Origin: F1-120-MAGs118 sp013360535
Lineage (GTDB): Bacteria; Planctomycetota; UBA1135; GCA-002686595
Direction: 5' to 3'
Assembly: GCA_026647215.1 (NCBI GenBank)
Contig: JAPKHC010000001.1
Span: forward strand, 186,001-250,000
Length of the DNA stretch: 64,000 bases
The translations under genes were made by a program, and so were the position numbers. Shown here piece after piece: positions 16,210 through 25,168 of the stretch. Position 1 is the first letter of the stretch. Each line of letters opens with the position of its first letter. The notes under the pieces are model-generated. The model was not told where the DNA came from. It ran no database searches and was given only the letters and a program-made list of their open reading frames with translations.

Positions 16210-16637
16210 TCCTCGCCGTGCTGCTCGGGCTCTCGGTCTGCCTGCAGAGCACGGTCAACGGCCAGCTCTCCGGACGCATCGGCCTGCCGCTGACGCTCGC
16301 GATCAACTCCGGCGTCGTGTTCGTCGGCACGGCGAGCTGGTACCTCGTCGCACGCTTCACCGGCCACGTGGGCGAGCGCCTGCCCGCACCGTGGACGCTC
16401 TTCACCGGCGGCCTGTTCGGCATCGTGATCATCTCGTGCGCGGCGGTCGCCTATCCGCGGCTGGGAGCCGGCACGACCACGACGATCGCCGTCGCGAGCC
16501 AGCTCGTGACCGCGCTGCTGCTCGACCAGTTCGGCGCGACCGGCAGGCCCGTGCCGATGAGCGGCGCCCGCATCCTCGGCCTCGTGCTCGTCGCGCTCGG
16601 AGTGTGGCTCGTCGTCGCGCCGCCCAAGCTCCGTTAG
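16194..16637 (+). CDS. YdcZ-type DMT family membrane protein
   Basis: A 147-residue hydrophobic protein with four or five membrane helices. It contains the family's LQSTVNGQLSGRIGLPLTLAINS motif and GTTTTIAVASQLVTALLLDQFG. It matches the DMT_YdcZ group (PF04657), half-size members of the drug/metabolite transporter superfamily that probably dimerise. The substrate is unknown. It begins inside the FAD-subunit gene of the molybdenum hydroxylase, so it may export or import that enzyme's substrate or product; this is inference from gene order. Confidence 0.85.
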   Translation: MSPLVILAVLLGLSVCLQSTVNGQLSGRIGLPLTLAINSGVVFVGTASWYLVARFTGHVGERLPAPWTLFTGGLFGIVIISCAAVAYPRLGAGTTTTIAVASQLVTALLLDQFGATGRPVPMSGARILGLVLVALGVWLVVAPPKLR

Positions 16638-16665
16638 CGCGCTCCCGCGAAGTACACTGCCGCTG

Positions 16666-18972
16666 GTGAGGATCCAGGCAGCTCTTGCCGCGCTCGCGCT
16701 CTTCGGCGCGGCCTGCGGGACGGACGACGAGCTCGGCTCGTTCCGCCTGGCGCGTTCGCTCGAGGGCGCGCGACGGGTCGAAGTCGTCGTTCCGGCGGAG
16801 CTCGACACGCGTCGGCTCGAGCGGCTGGCGGAGGAGCTCGAGCGACGCGGCGCCTACGCGGTCGAGTTCGAGCGCGGGGCCGAGCTCGATCCGCTGGCGG
16901 CGCGCCTCCTGATCGCGGACGCCAAGTCGAGCGCGATCGGTGCGCTGGCGCAGCTCCACGGCATCGTGTTCGAGCCCGGCAGCGGCGCCGTGTGGTTCCA
17001 AGGGCGTCGCTACTACGGCCCGCGCGAAGGGCTGCTCATCACCGTCGAGGATCCGCGCCGTCCGGGCTGGCCGGTGAGCGCCTGCATCGCCAGCGACAGT
17101 GCGATCGCGGCCGAGCTCGTGAGCGAGCTGCAGCCGACCTGGAAGCCCGGCTTCCGCACGTGGCGCAACGGGCGGGTCGAGCGCGAGGGCGTGTGGAACG
17201 ATTTCGGCGGCACGATGCCGGTGAGCTCCGGGGTTCCGCTCGAGCGCATCGAGACGTGGCCCGAGGTCGCGGTCGCGGGCTACGACTTCGACGTGCTCGT
17301 GCACGGCACGGTCGACGCGGCGGCGCAGGCGGCGGCGCTCGCGCGCCTGAAGGTCGCGAGCACGTTCGCGGCGCGCTGGATCGGCCCGGCGAGCGAGCGC
17401 GTGCGCGTGCACCTGTGGCCCGATGGCGAGAGTGCGGCGCTCCAGAGCACCTCGACGGCGCCAGTGGCCTTCGGGCCGGGGGCGCGTGACTTGCACGTCG
17501 CGTGCCTCGTCGATGCACCCGCGGACGGCGGGGCGCGGCTCGTGGCGGCGCAGGCGCTCGCGAAGTGGGGCGAGCCCCACGACGGCTGGCTCGTCGACGC
17601 GCTCGGGCCCGCGTGCCTCGGCCAGTGGATGGGTGCGCAGCGGCTCGTCGACTGGAACGCGCACCTGCGCGCCGGTGGACTGGGCAGCGGCGCGCGCGAG
17701 CTGCTCGAGCGGCCGGCGCGGCGCACGTCGCCGCACGTCGTCGGAGCGCAGCGCGCGCTGCTCGTGCGCACGCTCGTCGAGACGCTCGGCGTCGACACGC
17801 TCGAGCACGTGTGGCGCGAAGGTTTCGTGGCCGTCGGGCTCCCGTGGGAACGCCTCGAGAGCGCCTTCGCCGAGGCGGCGAAACCCGCGCGGCTCGACGC
17901 ACAGCGGCGCGAGCGTGCGCTCGGCGTCGCCTTCCGCCACGGCATGCATGTCGTGCAAGCGCGCGACTTCGACGGGCGCGGCTGGGTGAACCTCGCGGGC
18001 CGCGGCTACGAGACGGCGCTCGAGGAACTGCACAAGCGCGGCCTGCGGGCGCTCGCGCTGTCGAGCGTGAACTACCGCTTCCCGCGCACGACCTTCTGGC
18101 CCATGGCCGATCGACCGCAGCCGTTCGACGGTCCGTGCAGCGAGGAGGCGCGGGTCGCGGCGGCCCTGCGCGCGCGCCGGCGCGGGTTCGCGGTGATGCT
18201 GACGGCGACGCTGTACGACTCGCCGACCAGCGGGCTCGCGAGCCGCTCGGCGGCGCTCACGGGCGAGGGCTGGACCGAGTTTTTCGAGGACTACGAGGCG
18301 CTGCTCGTGCACGAGGCGCTCACGGCCGAGCTCGTCGACGCGGAAGTCCTGTGCATCGGCGCTGGCCTGCACGAGGTGACCGACAGCATGCGCGACGACC
18401 TCGCCGATGGCTGGATGCCGCCCGACCACCTGCTGCGCAACACCGCGCGCTTCACGGAGATCGTGCGGCGCTTGCGCGGCCTCTACGACGGCGCGCTGAC
18501 GTACGCGGCGAGCTCGCTAGTCGAGGCGCGCCAGATCGAGTTCTGGAAGGAGCTCGATTTCGTGGCGTTCGAGCTCTACGGAGGGCTGCGACCCGCGGGA
18601 CGCGACGTGAGCGCGCCCGAGGAGGGCGAGCTCGTGCCGCGCTACGTCGGCTTGCTGCGCGAGCTCGACGACTTCGCGCGCGCGCAGGAGCGGCCGTGGC
18701 TGATCGCGGAGACGGGCCTGCCGCCGACCGACCGCGGCTGGCAGGAGCCGGCGATCGCGCTCGGCAACTACGACGTCACCGAGCAGGCGCGGCTCCTCAA
18801 GGCGCTCGGGCTCGCGCTGCGGCAAGTCGCCAGGGAACGCAAGGGGCTGCGCGGAGCGTACTTGTGGTGCTGGACCGTCGATCCCGAGCACGGCAACGGC
18901 GTCGACCGCAGCTTCACGCTGCAGAACCGCGCGGCCGGTGACGAGCTCGGGGCCCTGTTCGTGGGCCGCTGA
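16666..18972 (+). CDS. exported glycoside hydrolase-like TIM-barrel protein
   Basis: A 768-residue protein with an N-terminal signal, possibly lipidated at Cys17 (GAAC, a weak lipobox). The first ~400 residues are unassigned. The C-terminal ~350 residues resemble the GH113-like TIM barrel: an LHKRGLRALALSSVNY strand, an IGAGLHEVTDSM segment with a candidate acid/base Glu, LTYAASSLVEARQIEFWKELDFVAFELYGG, and LIAETGLP with a candidate nucleophile Glu. Relatives of this fold cleave beta-mannosidic or peptidoglycan-type glycans, but the substrate is not predictable here. GTG 16666 lies 8 nt after TACACT, a possible -10 box. recG follows 3 nt downstream. Confidence 0.65.
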   Translation: MRIQAALAALALFGAACGTDDELGSFRLARSLEGARRVEVVVPAELDTRRLERLAEELERRGAYAVEFERGAELDPLAARLLIADAKSSAIGALAQLHGIVFEPGSGAVWFQGRRYYGPREGLLITVEDPRRPGWPVSACIASDSAIAAELVSELQPTWKPGFRTWRNGRVEREGVWNDFGGTMPVSSGVPLERIETWPEVAVAGYDFDVLVHGTVDAAAQAAALARLKVASTFAARWIGPASERVRVHLWPDGESAALQSTSTAPVAFGPGARDLHVACLVDAPADGGARLVAAQALAKWGEPHDGWLVDALGPACLGQWMGAQRLVDWNAHLRAGGLGSGARELLERPARRTSPHVVGAQRALLVRTLVETLGVDTLEHVWREGFVAVGLPWERLESAFAEAAKPARLDAQRRERALGVAFRHGMHVVQARDFDGRGWVNLAGRGYETALEELHKRGLRALALSSVNYRFPRTTFWPMADRPQPFDGPCSEEARVAAALRARRRGFAVMLTATLYDSPTSGLASRSAALTGEGWTEFFEDYEALLVHEALTAELVDAEVLCIGAGLHEVTDSMRDDLADGWMPPDHLLRNTARFTEIVRRLRGLYDGALTYAASSLVEARQIEFWKELDFVAFELYGGLRPAGRDVSAPEEGELVPRYVGLLRELDDFARAQERPWLIAETGLPPTDRGWQEPAIALGNYDVTEQARLLKALGLALRQVARERKGLRGAYLWCWTVDPEHGNGVDRSFTLQNRAAGDELGALFVGR

Positions 18973-18975
18973 TCG

Positions 18976-21066
18976 ATGGCGCGCGAGAGCAAACGTGCGG
19001 CCGAGCCCGATGCGCCGCTGCACACGATCGCGCTCGAGACACTCGGGCGCGTCGGACCGGCGCGCAAGGAGCGGCTGGCGGTGCTCGGCATCCGCAACGT
19101 CCACGAGCTCGTGTGCAGCCTGCCCCGGCGAGTCGAGCGCTGGCCGGCGTGGACGGCGCTCGCGAGCGTCAAGGCCCTCGCCGCGCCCAGGGCGGGGGCG
19201 CCGACGGCCGACGACGTCGCGCTGGAGGACGAGCGCCCCGACGGGCCGGCCGCGGAGCCGTTGCGAGTGCGCGGGAGCCTCGTGCGCTTCCGTTTCTCGC
19301 GCTTTTCGGGCCGTTCGCTCGTGCGTGCGACGCTCGGCGACCCGTCGGGCGAGCTCGACGTGCTGTTCTTCAACCAGCCGTGGCTGCGCGAGCGCTTCCG
19401 CAAGGGTGACGAGCTCGACGTGCTCGGCCGGCCGACGTGGGTCGCAGGTGCGGCGTTCGTCGCCAGTCGACTGGGATTTGCCGACACGCCGCTGCCTGCG
19501 CCCGGGACGTTGACGCCGGTGTACGCGTCGACCGAGGGCCTGTCGCAGGAGATGCTGCGCACGTTGTGCCTCGAGGCGCTCGAGCGCTTCGGGGCGCGGC
19601 TCGTCGAGCCGATTCCGGCCGAGGTGCTCGCCGAGCACGACCTGCCGCCCTTGCCCGAGGCCGTGCGCGAGATCCACGCGCCGACCGAGGAGCTCGAATT
19701 CACGCGCGCGCGGCGTCGGCTCGCGCTCGAGCCCCTGATCGCGCTGCAGGCCGGCATCGCCGCGCGCCGCGCCGAGCGCCGCAAGACCGCCGCGCTCGCG
19801 CTGGAGTGCGACGACACGCTCGCACGCGAGCTCGAGCGCGCCTTCCCGTTCGAATTCACGCGCGGGCAGCGCGAAGTCGTGCGCGAGCTGCGCGAGGACC
19901 TCGCGCGCGGCGTTCCGATGCGGCGCCTCGTGCAGGGCGACGTCGGCTCCGGCAAGACCGCGGTCGGAGCGTGGGCTTGCCTGCTCGCGGCGCGGGCCGG
20001 GGCGCAGTGTGCGTTCCTCGCGCCGACGGAGCTGCTCGCGGAACAGCACCAGCGCGGCCTCTCCGCGCTGTTCGAGCGCGCGGGCCTGCGCACGGCGCTG
20101 CTCGTGGGCTCGCTCAAGGCCGCGCAGCGGCGCGACGTGCTCGAAGGGCTCGCGAGCGGCACGATCGCGGTCGTGTTCGGCACGCACTCGCTGCTGGGGT
20201 CGCCGGTGAAGTTCGCGCGGCTCGCGCTGGCGGTGATCGACGAGCAGCATCGTTTCGGCGTGGCGCAACGCGAGCGCCTGTTCGACAAGGGGCGCGACGT
20301 GCACGGCCTCCTGATGACGGCGACGCCGATCCCGCGCTCGCTCGCGCTCACGATCTACGGTGACCTCGACGTCTCCACGCTGCGCGAGAAGCCGCCGGGG
20401 CGGACGAAGGTGGTGACGCGGCGCATCGCGGCGCCGCGCGAGCTGGTCGAGCTGCTCGAGCCGCGCCTCGAGCGCGGGGAGCGGGTGTACTGGGTCGTGC
20501 CGCGCATCGACGGCGAGGACGAGGACGCTCCCGGCGCCGAGCAACGCTTCGCGCGCATCGCGAGCGGGTCGTGGGCGCGTTTTGGGGTCGAGCTCGCGCA
20601 CGGCAAGCTCGCGGGCGAGGTGCGCGGGGAGCGGCTCGAGCGCTTCCGCCGCGGCGAGGCACGTGTGCTGGTCGCGACGACGGTGATCGAGGTCGGCGTC
20701 GACGTTCCGGAGGCGACGGCGATCGTGGTCGAGAGCGCGGAGCGGCTCGGGCTCGCGCAGCTGCACCAGCTGCGGGGGCGCGTCGGCCGCGGGCGGCTGG
20801 AGAGCGCCTGTTACTTGATGGGCAAACGATCCGCGGCGGAGCGGCTCGAGCTGCTCGAGCGCTGCGACGACGGCTTCGAGATCGCCGAGGAGGACCTGCG
20901 GCGCCGCGGCATGGGCGACCTGCTCGGCCTGCGGCAGGCGGGCGAGAACCTCGAAGGGCTCGACGGCGAGGGCTTCGACTTCGGGCTGTTCGACACGGCC
21001 CGGCGCCTCGTGGCGGCGCAGCCGGCGCTGGTCGAGCGCTACGGGGCGGCGCGACCGCTCTCCTGA
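18976..21066 (+). CDS. recG: ATP-dependent DNA helicase RecG
   Basis: A 696-residue superfamily 2 helicase of normal RecG length. The N-terminal wedge/OB domain contains VRGSLVRFRFSRFSGRSLVRATLGD. Walker A is GDVGSGKT at residues 321-328, motif II is DEQH starting at Asp422, motif III is TATPIPRSLA, and motif VI is QLRGRVGRG. The C-terminal RecG segment with FEIAEEDLRRRGMGDLLGLRQAG is present. The enzyme regresses stalled replication forks and branch-migrates Holliday junctions. It begins 3 nt after the exported glycosidase-like gene and ends at a strong hairpin. Confidence 0.97.
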   Translation: MARESKRAAEPDAPLHTIALETLGRVGPARKERLAVLGIRNVHELVCSLPRRVERWPAWTALASVKALAAPRAGAPTADDVALEDERPDGPAAEPLRVRGSLVRFRFSRFSGRSLVRATLGDPSGELDVLFFNQPWLRERFRKGDELDVLGRPTWVAGAAFVASRLGFADTPLPAPGTLTPVYASTEGLSQEMLRTLCLEALERFGARLVEPIPAEVLAEHDLPPLPEAVREIHAPTEELEFTRARRRLALEPLIALQAGIAARRAERRKTAALALECDDTLARELERAFPFEFTRGQREVVRELREDLARGVPMRRLVQGDVGSGKTAVGAWACLLAARAGAQCAFLAPTELLAEQHQRGLSALFERAGLRTALLVGSLKAAQRRDVLEGLASGTIAVVFGTHSLLGSPVKFARLALAVIDEQHRFGVAQRERLFDKGRDVHGLLMTATPIPRSLALTIYGDLDVSTLREKPPGRTKVVTRRIAAPRELVELLEPRLERGERVYWVVPRIDGEDEDAPGAEQRFARIASGSWARFGVELAHGKLAGEVRGERLERFRRGEARVLVATTVIEVGVDVPEATAIVVESAERLGLAQLHQLRGRVGRGRLESACYLMGKRSAAERLELLERCDDGFEIAEEDLRRRGMGDLLGLRQAGENLEGLDGEGFDFGLFDTARRLVAAQPALVERYGAARPLS

Positions 21067-21080
21067 AGGCCGCAGCCGCA

Positions 21081-21122
21081 CCCGCTCGCCCGGCGCCCGG
21101 AGGAAATCGGGCGGCGAGCGGG
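21081..21122 (+). terminator. long hairpin terminator after recG
   Basis: CCCGCTCGCC (21081-21090) is perfectly complementary to GGCGAGCGGG (21113-21122). The stem continues with GCCCG/CGGGC inside, after a 4-nt bulge, around a GAGGAAAT loop. No U-tract follows. It begins 14 nt after the recG stop codon and is a good intrinsic-like or Rho-assisted terminator. Confidence 0.6.
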
Positions 21123-21179
21123 GCCGTCGCGTATCTTCTGCGCCCCCTCGCGGGTATCGACCCCGACCGGAGGAACGCC

Positions 21180-24100
21180 ATGCAACGCCCTTGGACCCGC
21201 ACTTCCCTGCGCGCGCTCGCGCTCGCTTCGTTCGGCCTCGTCGCCCAGGCCCAGATCGTGCTGCCGAGCACGCCGGTCACCAAGCCCGCGCCGCAGGAAG
21301 GCGAGCAGCCCAAGCCCGACCCGAAGCAAGGGACGGGGAGCAAGGGTGGGCTCGAGGATGGTGAGCTGCCGGACTCGACGCGCCGTGCCGTGCGCGATGC
21401 GCGGGGCAAGCGTGGGCTCGAGCTGCCCGACGAGCGCACGAAGCTGGAGCCCAAGCCCGCGGCGAGGCCCGTGACCGAGGCCGCGCCGGTGCCGCTGATG
21501 CCGGTGGTGCCCGCGGCGAGTGGAGCTGCGGGGACGGGCGCGAGTGCGGCGGACTTCGTGCTCGCGGAAGTGGCCAAGACGCGCGACGTCGCCAGCTCGC
21601 TCGTCGAGCAGGCCTCGCAGAGCCTGTTGCGCATGGGGGAGGAAGGGCGCGTCGCGGCCGGGCGGGCGCTGCAGTCCGACCACGCGCCGACCTTGATGGC
21701 GGCCGCGCGCACGCTGCTGCGCAGTGCGGTGTCGAGCGACGGGCTGCTGGTGGTCGAGCGCCTCAAGTCGCGCCTGCCCAACGCGGCCTGCACGGCGCTC
21801 GTCGACGCGCTGTGCGAGCTCGATCCGGTGCGTGCGAGCCCGACGTTGCTCGCGGAGCTGCTCGCGCACAAGCAGACGGCGGTGCGCACGGCCGCGTCGC
21901 GCCATCTGGTGCGCATGGGGCGCCTCGTGACGCTCGAGTCGCTCGCGACGCCGCTGGCGTCGAAGGACAGCGACGCGCGCCTGCGCGCCGTGCAGCTCGT
22001 CGCGAGCTCGCAGGAGCGTGGCTCGACGGCGATCCTGCTGCAGCACCTCGACGATCCGAACGCGGGCGTCGCGCGGCGCGCGCTCGAGGCGCTCGCCACG
22101 CGCGACGAGGCCGGGCTCGACCTCGCGCTCGTGCAGAAGGCGCTGGGCGAGCGCTGGATCCTGCGCTCGGGCGCGTTCGCGCTGCTCGCGATCTGCGAGC
22201 GCGAGGACCAGCGGCTGGCGAGCGTGCTCGGCGCGAGCCACGTGCCGCGCCTGCTCGAGGGGCTCTCCAGCCGCGACCCGTTCATCGCCGGTTCCTGCGC
22301 CAGCGCGCTCGCCGGCATCGGCTTCCGCGGCGAGGAGGCGCTCGAGACGCCGTGGCTCGACGTCGACGTGCCGCACCGGCTCGTGCGCGTCGCCGGGGCC
22401 GAGGATTTTTCGCCGGACTTCAGCGCGCTCGTGCCGACGGCCGTGCGGCGGTTGGGCCTGCTGACGGGCCAGAACTTCGGCACCGACGGCCCGCGCTGGA
22501 TCGAGTGGTGGACGGCCAACGCCAAGGAGTTCCGGGCGGCGCGCGCGGTGCTGCAGGTCGCGGTCGAGGATGCGCCGACGGTCGACCTGCGCGTCGAGAG
22601 TGAACTCGGCGAGGTCGCGAGCTGGCGCCTCGTCGGTCGTGCGCGCGCGGAGGCGCTCGCGAGCGCGGGCGGCCTGCCCGCCGACACGTTCGTGCTGAGC
22701 GACACCCAGGCCCGCGGGCTGTTCCTCGTGCTGCAGGACAACGGGCTGTTCGGCGCGGGCTGCATGCCCGGCAACCGCGGAAGCTCGTTCGACGCCGGTC
22801 GCTCGCTGTCGGTCGAGTGCCGCGGCCAGTCGAAGAGCTTCCGCTTCGCGGGGGCCAAGGCCGAAGCGTGGTTCGACAAGGTGCTCGACGCCGCCTCGGC
22901 GCTGCGCAGCCGCAACCGCTGGCAGGCGCACGCCGATCCCGCGCTCGCGCTCTCGCGGCACGAGTTCTGGAAGGCCGAAGCGCCGTGGTGGGACGAAGTC
23001 AGCGACCCGCAGCGGCGCGCGCGGCGACTGCGCGAGCTCGCGTTCGCGCGTCTGGTGCACCTGCCGGTCGACCAGCGCGACGCGGGCGTCGCCGAGCTCG
23101 AGCGGCTCGCGCGCGAAGGGCTCGAGCCCGTGGCGAGCGACCTCGACGACGTGCTCGGCCTTCTGGCGCAGGAGCGTTTCCCCGGCGAGCGCGCGCGCAA
23201 ACTGGTGGGCCTCGCGCTGGGGCTCGCGGCGCCGGCCAACGCGCCGCTGCCCGCTCCGGTGGCGCAACGTCTCGTCGACACCTGGATCGAGAGCTTCGGC
23301 AACGGCGGGCCCGAGATGCTCGTGACGCTGCTCGGCCGCGCGGGTCCGGCTTTTGCGATCCAGTGCGCGAGCGATGCGCGGCCGTTCGTGCGCGCGATCT
23401 CGGCGGCGGCGCTCGTGCGCGAGCCGGGGCAGGCCGAGCTCGAGACGCTGCGGCGCCTCGCCGACGACGTCGAGCCGCGTGTGCAGGCCTCGGCCCTGCT
23501 CGCGCTCGGCGAAGCGAAGGTCGTGGCGACGCGCGAGCTCGTCGCGGAGCGGGCGAAGGCGGGTCCGATCGAGGTGCGTGCGGCGGCGCTGCGGGCGATC
23601 GGGCGCCTGGGCGGCGAGCGCGCGCTCTCGCTCCTGCTCGACGCGCTCGGCGGCACCGAACCGGCGCTGCGCGCGGCGGCGGCCGAAGGGCTGGCGTCGC
23701 TCGACAGCGAAGGCACGATCCCGCTGCTCGTCTCGGTCGTCGCCAAGGGTGCGGAAGATCCGGCCTATCGCGCGGCCCGTGAGGGCCTGCAGCGCAAGGG
23801 CGAAGGCGCGTGGGACGAATTGCTGCGCGTGCTGCGCTCGCCGGCGGCGAAGTCGCGGCGCGAGGCGGCGCTGCTCCTGTCCGAACAGCTCTGCCCGCAG
23901 GTGACCTCGAGCCTGATCGCGATGGTCGCCGATGCGCCGGAAGATGCGCGCCTCGCCGAGGAACTGGCGGTGATGAGCTGCATCGACCATCGCGGCTCGC
24001 CCAACCCCAGCGGTGCGTGGTGGGCGTGGTGGGAGGAGGTCGTGCACGACGACGCGCAGGCGTGGCTGCTCGGCGCGACGGCGAAGCTCAATCTGGCGCC

Positions 24101-24317
24101 GGTCTCGATCGAGGCGCTGCGCGAAGGGCGCAGCGAGGCGCTCGAGCTGCTCGCCACGCTCGCCAAGGGCGAACGCGACTGGCTGGCGGAACGTGCGCGC
24201 CGCGAATTCGCGCGGCTGGCGGGGCGCGACGTCGGTGCGCTGCCGGCGCGCGGCCGCGAGCGCAACGCGTGGCTCTCGACGCTGGTCGAGCAGCTGCTCG
24301 CCCGGCGCAAGGAGTGA
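21180..24317 (+). CDS. exported HEAT-repeat protein
   Basis: A 1045-residue protein with a signal peptide (about residues 1-24, ending AQAQ). A Pro/Lys-rich low-complexity linker follows to about residue 110. Most of the rest is short paired-helix repeats of the HEAT or PBS-lyase type, for example HLDDPNAGVARRALEALA and, nearer the C-terminus, ALGGTEPALRAAAAEGLASL. A retropepsin-like-looking beta segment lies around residues 455-560 (VDLRVESELGEVASWRL...DNGLFGAG), interrupting the repeats. I infer a scaffold in the periplasm; no enzymatic motif is certain. A good Shine-Dalgarno (GGAGGA) precedes ATG 21180. The transglycosylase gene starts in its stop codon. Confidence 0.75.
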   Translation: MQRPWTRTSLRALALASFGLVAQAQIVLPSTPVTKPAPQEGEQPKPDPKQGTGSKGGLEDGELPDSTRRAVRDARGKRGLELPDERTKLEPKPAARPVTEAAPVPLMPVVPAASGAAGTGASAADFVLAEVAKTRDVASSLVEQASQSLLRMGEEGRVAAGRALQSDHAPTLMAAARTLLRSAVSSDGLLVVERLKSRLPNAACTALVDALCELDPVRASPTLLAELLAHKQTAVRTAASRHLVRMGRLVTLESLATPLASKDSDARLRAVQLVASSQERGSTAILLQHLDDPNAGVARRALEALATRDEAGLDLALVQKALGERWILRSGAFALLAICEREDQRLASVLGASHVPRLLEGLSSRDPFIAGSCASALAGIGFRGEEALETPWLDVDVPHRLVRVAGAEDFSPDFSALVPTAVRRLGLLTGQNFGTDGPRWIEWWTANAKEFRAARAVLQVAVEDAPTVDLRVESELGEVASWRLVGRARAEALASAGGLPADTFVLSDTQARGLFLVLQDNGLFGAGCMPGNRGSSFDAGRSLSVECRGQSKSFRFAGAKAEAWFDKVLDAASALRSRNRWQAHADPALALSRHEFWKAEAPWWDEVSDPQRRARRLRELAFARLVHLPVDQRDAGVAELERLAREGLEPVASDLDDVLGLLAQERFPGERARKLVGLALGLAAPANAPLPAPVAQRLVDTWIESFGNGGPEMLVTLLGRAGPAFAIQCASDARPFVRAISAAALVREPGQAELETLRRLADDVEPRVQASALLALGEAKVVATRELVAERAKAGPIEVRAAALRAIGRLGGERALSLLLDALGGTEPALRAAAAEGLASLDSEGTIPLLVSVVAKGAEDPAYRAAREGLQRKGEGAWDELLRVLRSPAAKSRREAALLLSEQLCPQVTSSLIAMVADAPEDARLAEELAVMSCIDHRGSPNPSGAWWAWWEEVVHDDAQAWLLGATAKLNLAPVSIEALREGRSEALELLATLAKGERDWLAERARREFARLAGRDVGALPARGRERNAWLSTLVEQLLARRKE

Positions 24318-25168
24318 ACTTGGGCGCCCGGCGCAGGCAACGCGGCGCGTGGATCCACCGCCTGTTCTGGCTGGGCGTGGCCGGGCTCGCGCTGTGGTTC
24401 TCGTTCGAGCGCGTGGTGCGGCCGACGATGAGCAGCGCGGGCTACCGCCGCGTCGAGGGCTACCGCGAGCTGATCGTCGCGGCCGCGGGCGAGGCGGGCA
24501 TCGACGCCAACCTGCTCGCGGGCGTCGCGCTGGCGGAGTCGAGCGGGCGTCCCGACGTGGTGTCGAGCGCGGGCGCGCTCGGCATGTTCCAGCTGATGCT
24601 GCCGACGGCGCGCGAGCGGGCGGCGCTCCTCAAGCTGCCGGAGCCCACGCGCGACGACCTGCTGCGCGATCCGGCGCTCAACGGCCGCCTCGCGGCGAAC
24701 TACTTGCGCTGGCTCACGCGGCGCTACTCCGGCAACACCGAGGCCGCCTTGTGCGCGTACAACGCCGGGCCGGGGCGCGTCGACGGTTGGATTCGCGAGC
24801 GCGGTTCCTATGATGCCTGGCGCGCGGAACGGGTCGGCGAGAGCGCCGTGCTCGGCTACGCGCAGAAGGTGCTGCAGTACCGCGACGTGTTCGCGCAACG
24901 TGCCGTGATCGTTCCGCCGCCGGCGGGGCCGAACACGGCGCAGGGCGCGCGAACGCCGACCGGAGCGGTCGGCACCTCGAACTCCCCGTCCCCGAAGTCT
25001 CCCCGCGCCCTGAACAGCGGCTTGGATCCGGTGCCCGAGCGCCCCGTCGATCCGGCCGCGGACAAGACGCCCACTCCCGCGCTGCCTGCCGCTCCGCTCC
25101 CCGCCGCGGGAGGCGAGCGCGAACCTCCCCAGCATGTCGACCCTGCGCCCGTCCGTTCTGGTCCGTGA
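24314..25168 (+). CDS. membrane-anchored lytic transglycosylase (SLT family)
   Basis: A 284-residue protein. An N-terminal membrane anchor (LFWLGVAGLALWFSF) precedes a Slt-type lysozyme-like domain. The catalytic Glu75 is in ALAESSGRP, followed by GALGMFQLMLPTA, NYLRWLTRRYSGNTEAALCAYNAGPG and GYAQKVLQY, the standard family motifs. These enzymes cleave the MurNAc-GlcNAc bond of peptidoglycan to give 1,6-anhydro ends. The last ~75 residues are a Pro/Ala-rich unstructured tail. GTG 24314 forms a GTGA overlap with the HEAT-repeat gene (TTG 24320 is possible). The MscS gene starts inside its 3' end. Confidence 0.88.
   Translation: MNLGARRRQRGAWIHRLFWLGVAGLALWFSFERVVRPTMSSAGYRRVEGYRELIVAAAGEAGIDANLLAGVALAESSGRPDVVSSAGALGMFQLMLPTARERAALLKLPEPTRDDLLRDPALNGRLAANYLRWLTRRYSGNTEAALCAYNAGPGRVDGWIRERGSYDAWRAERVGESAVLGYAQKVLQYRDVFAQRAVIVPPPAGPNTAQGARTPTGAVGTSNSPSPKSPRALNSGLDPVPERPVDPAADKTPTPALPAAPLPAAGGEREPPQHVDPAPVRSGP

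Noticed and set aside
20348..24047. Two minus-strand frames longer than 1000 codons over recG and the HEAT-repeat gene
   Set aside because: Compositional shadows rich in Ser/Arg or Arg/Glu/His; the plus-strand genes carry motifs, signal peptide and Shine-Dalgarno.
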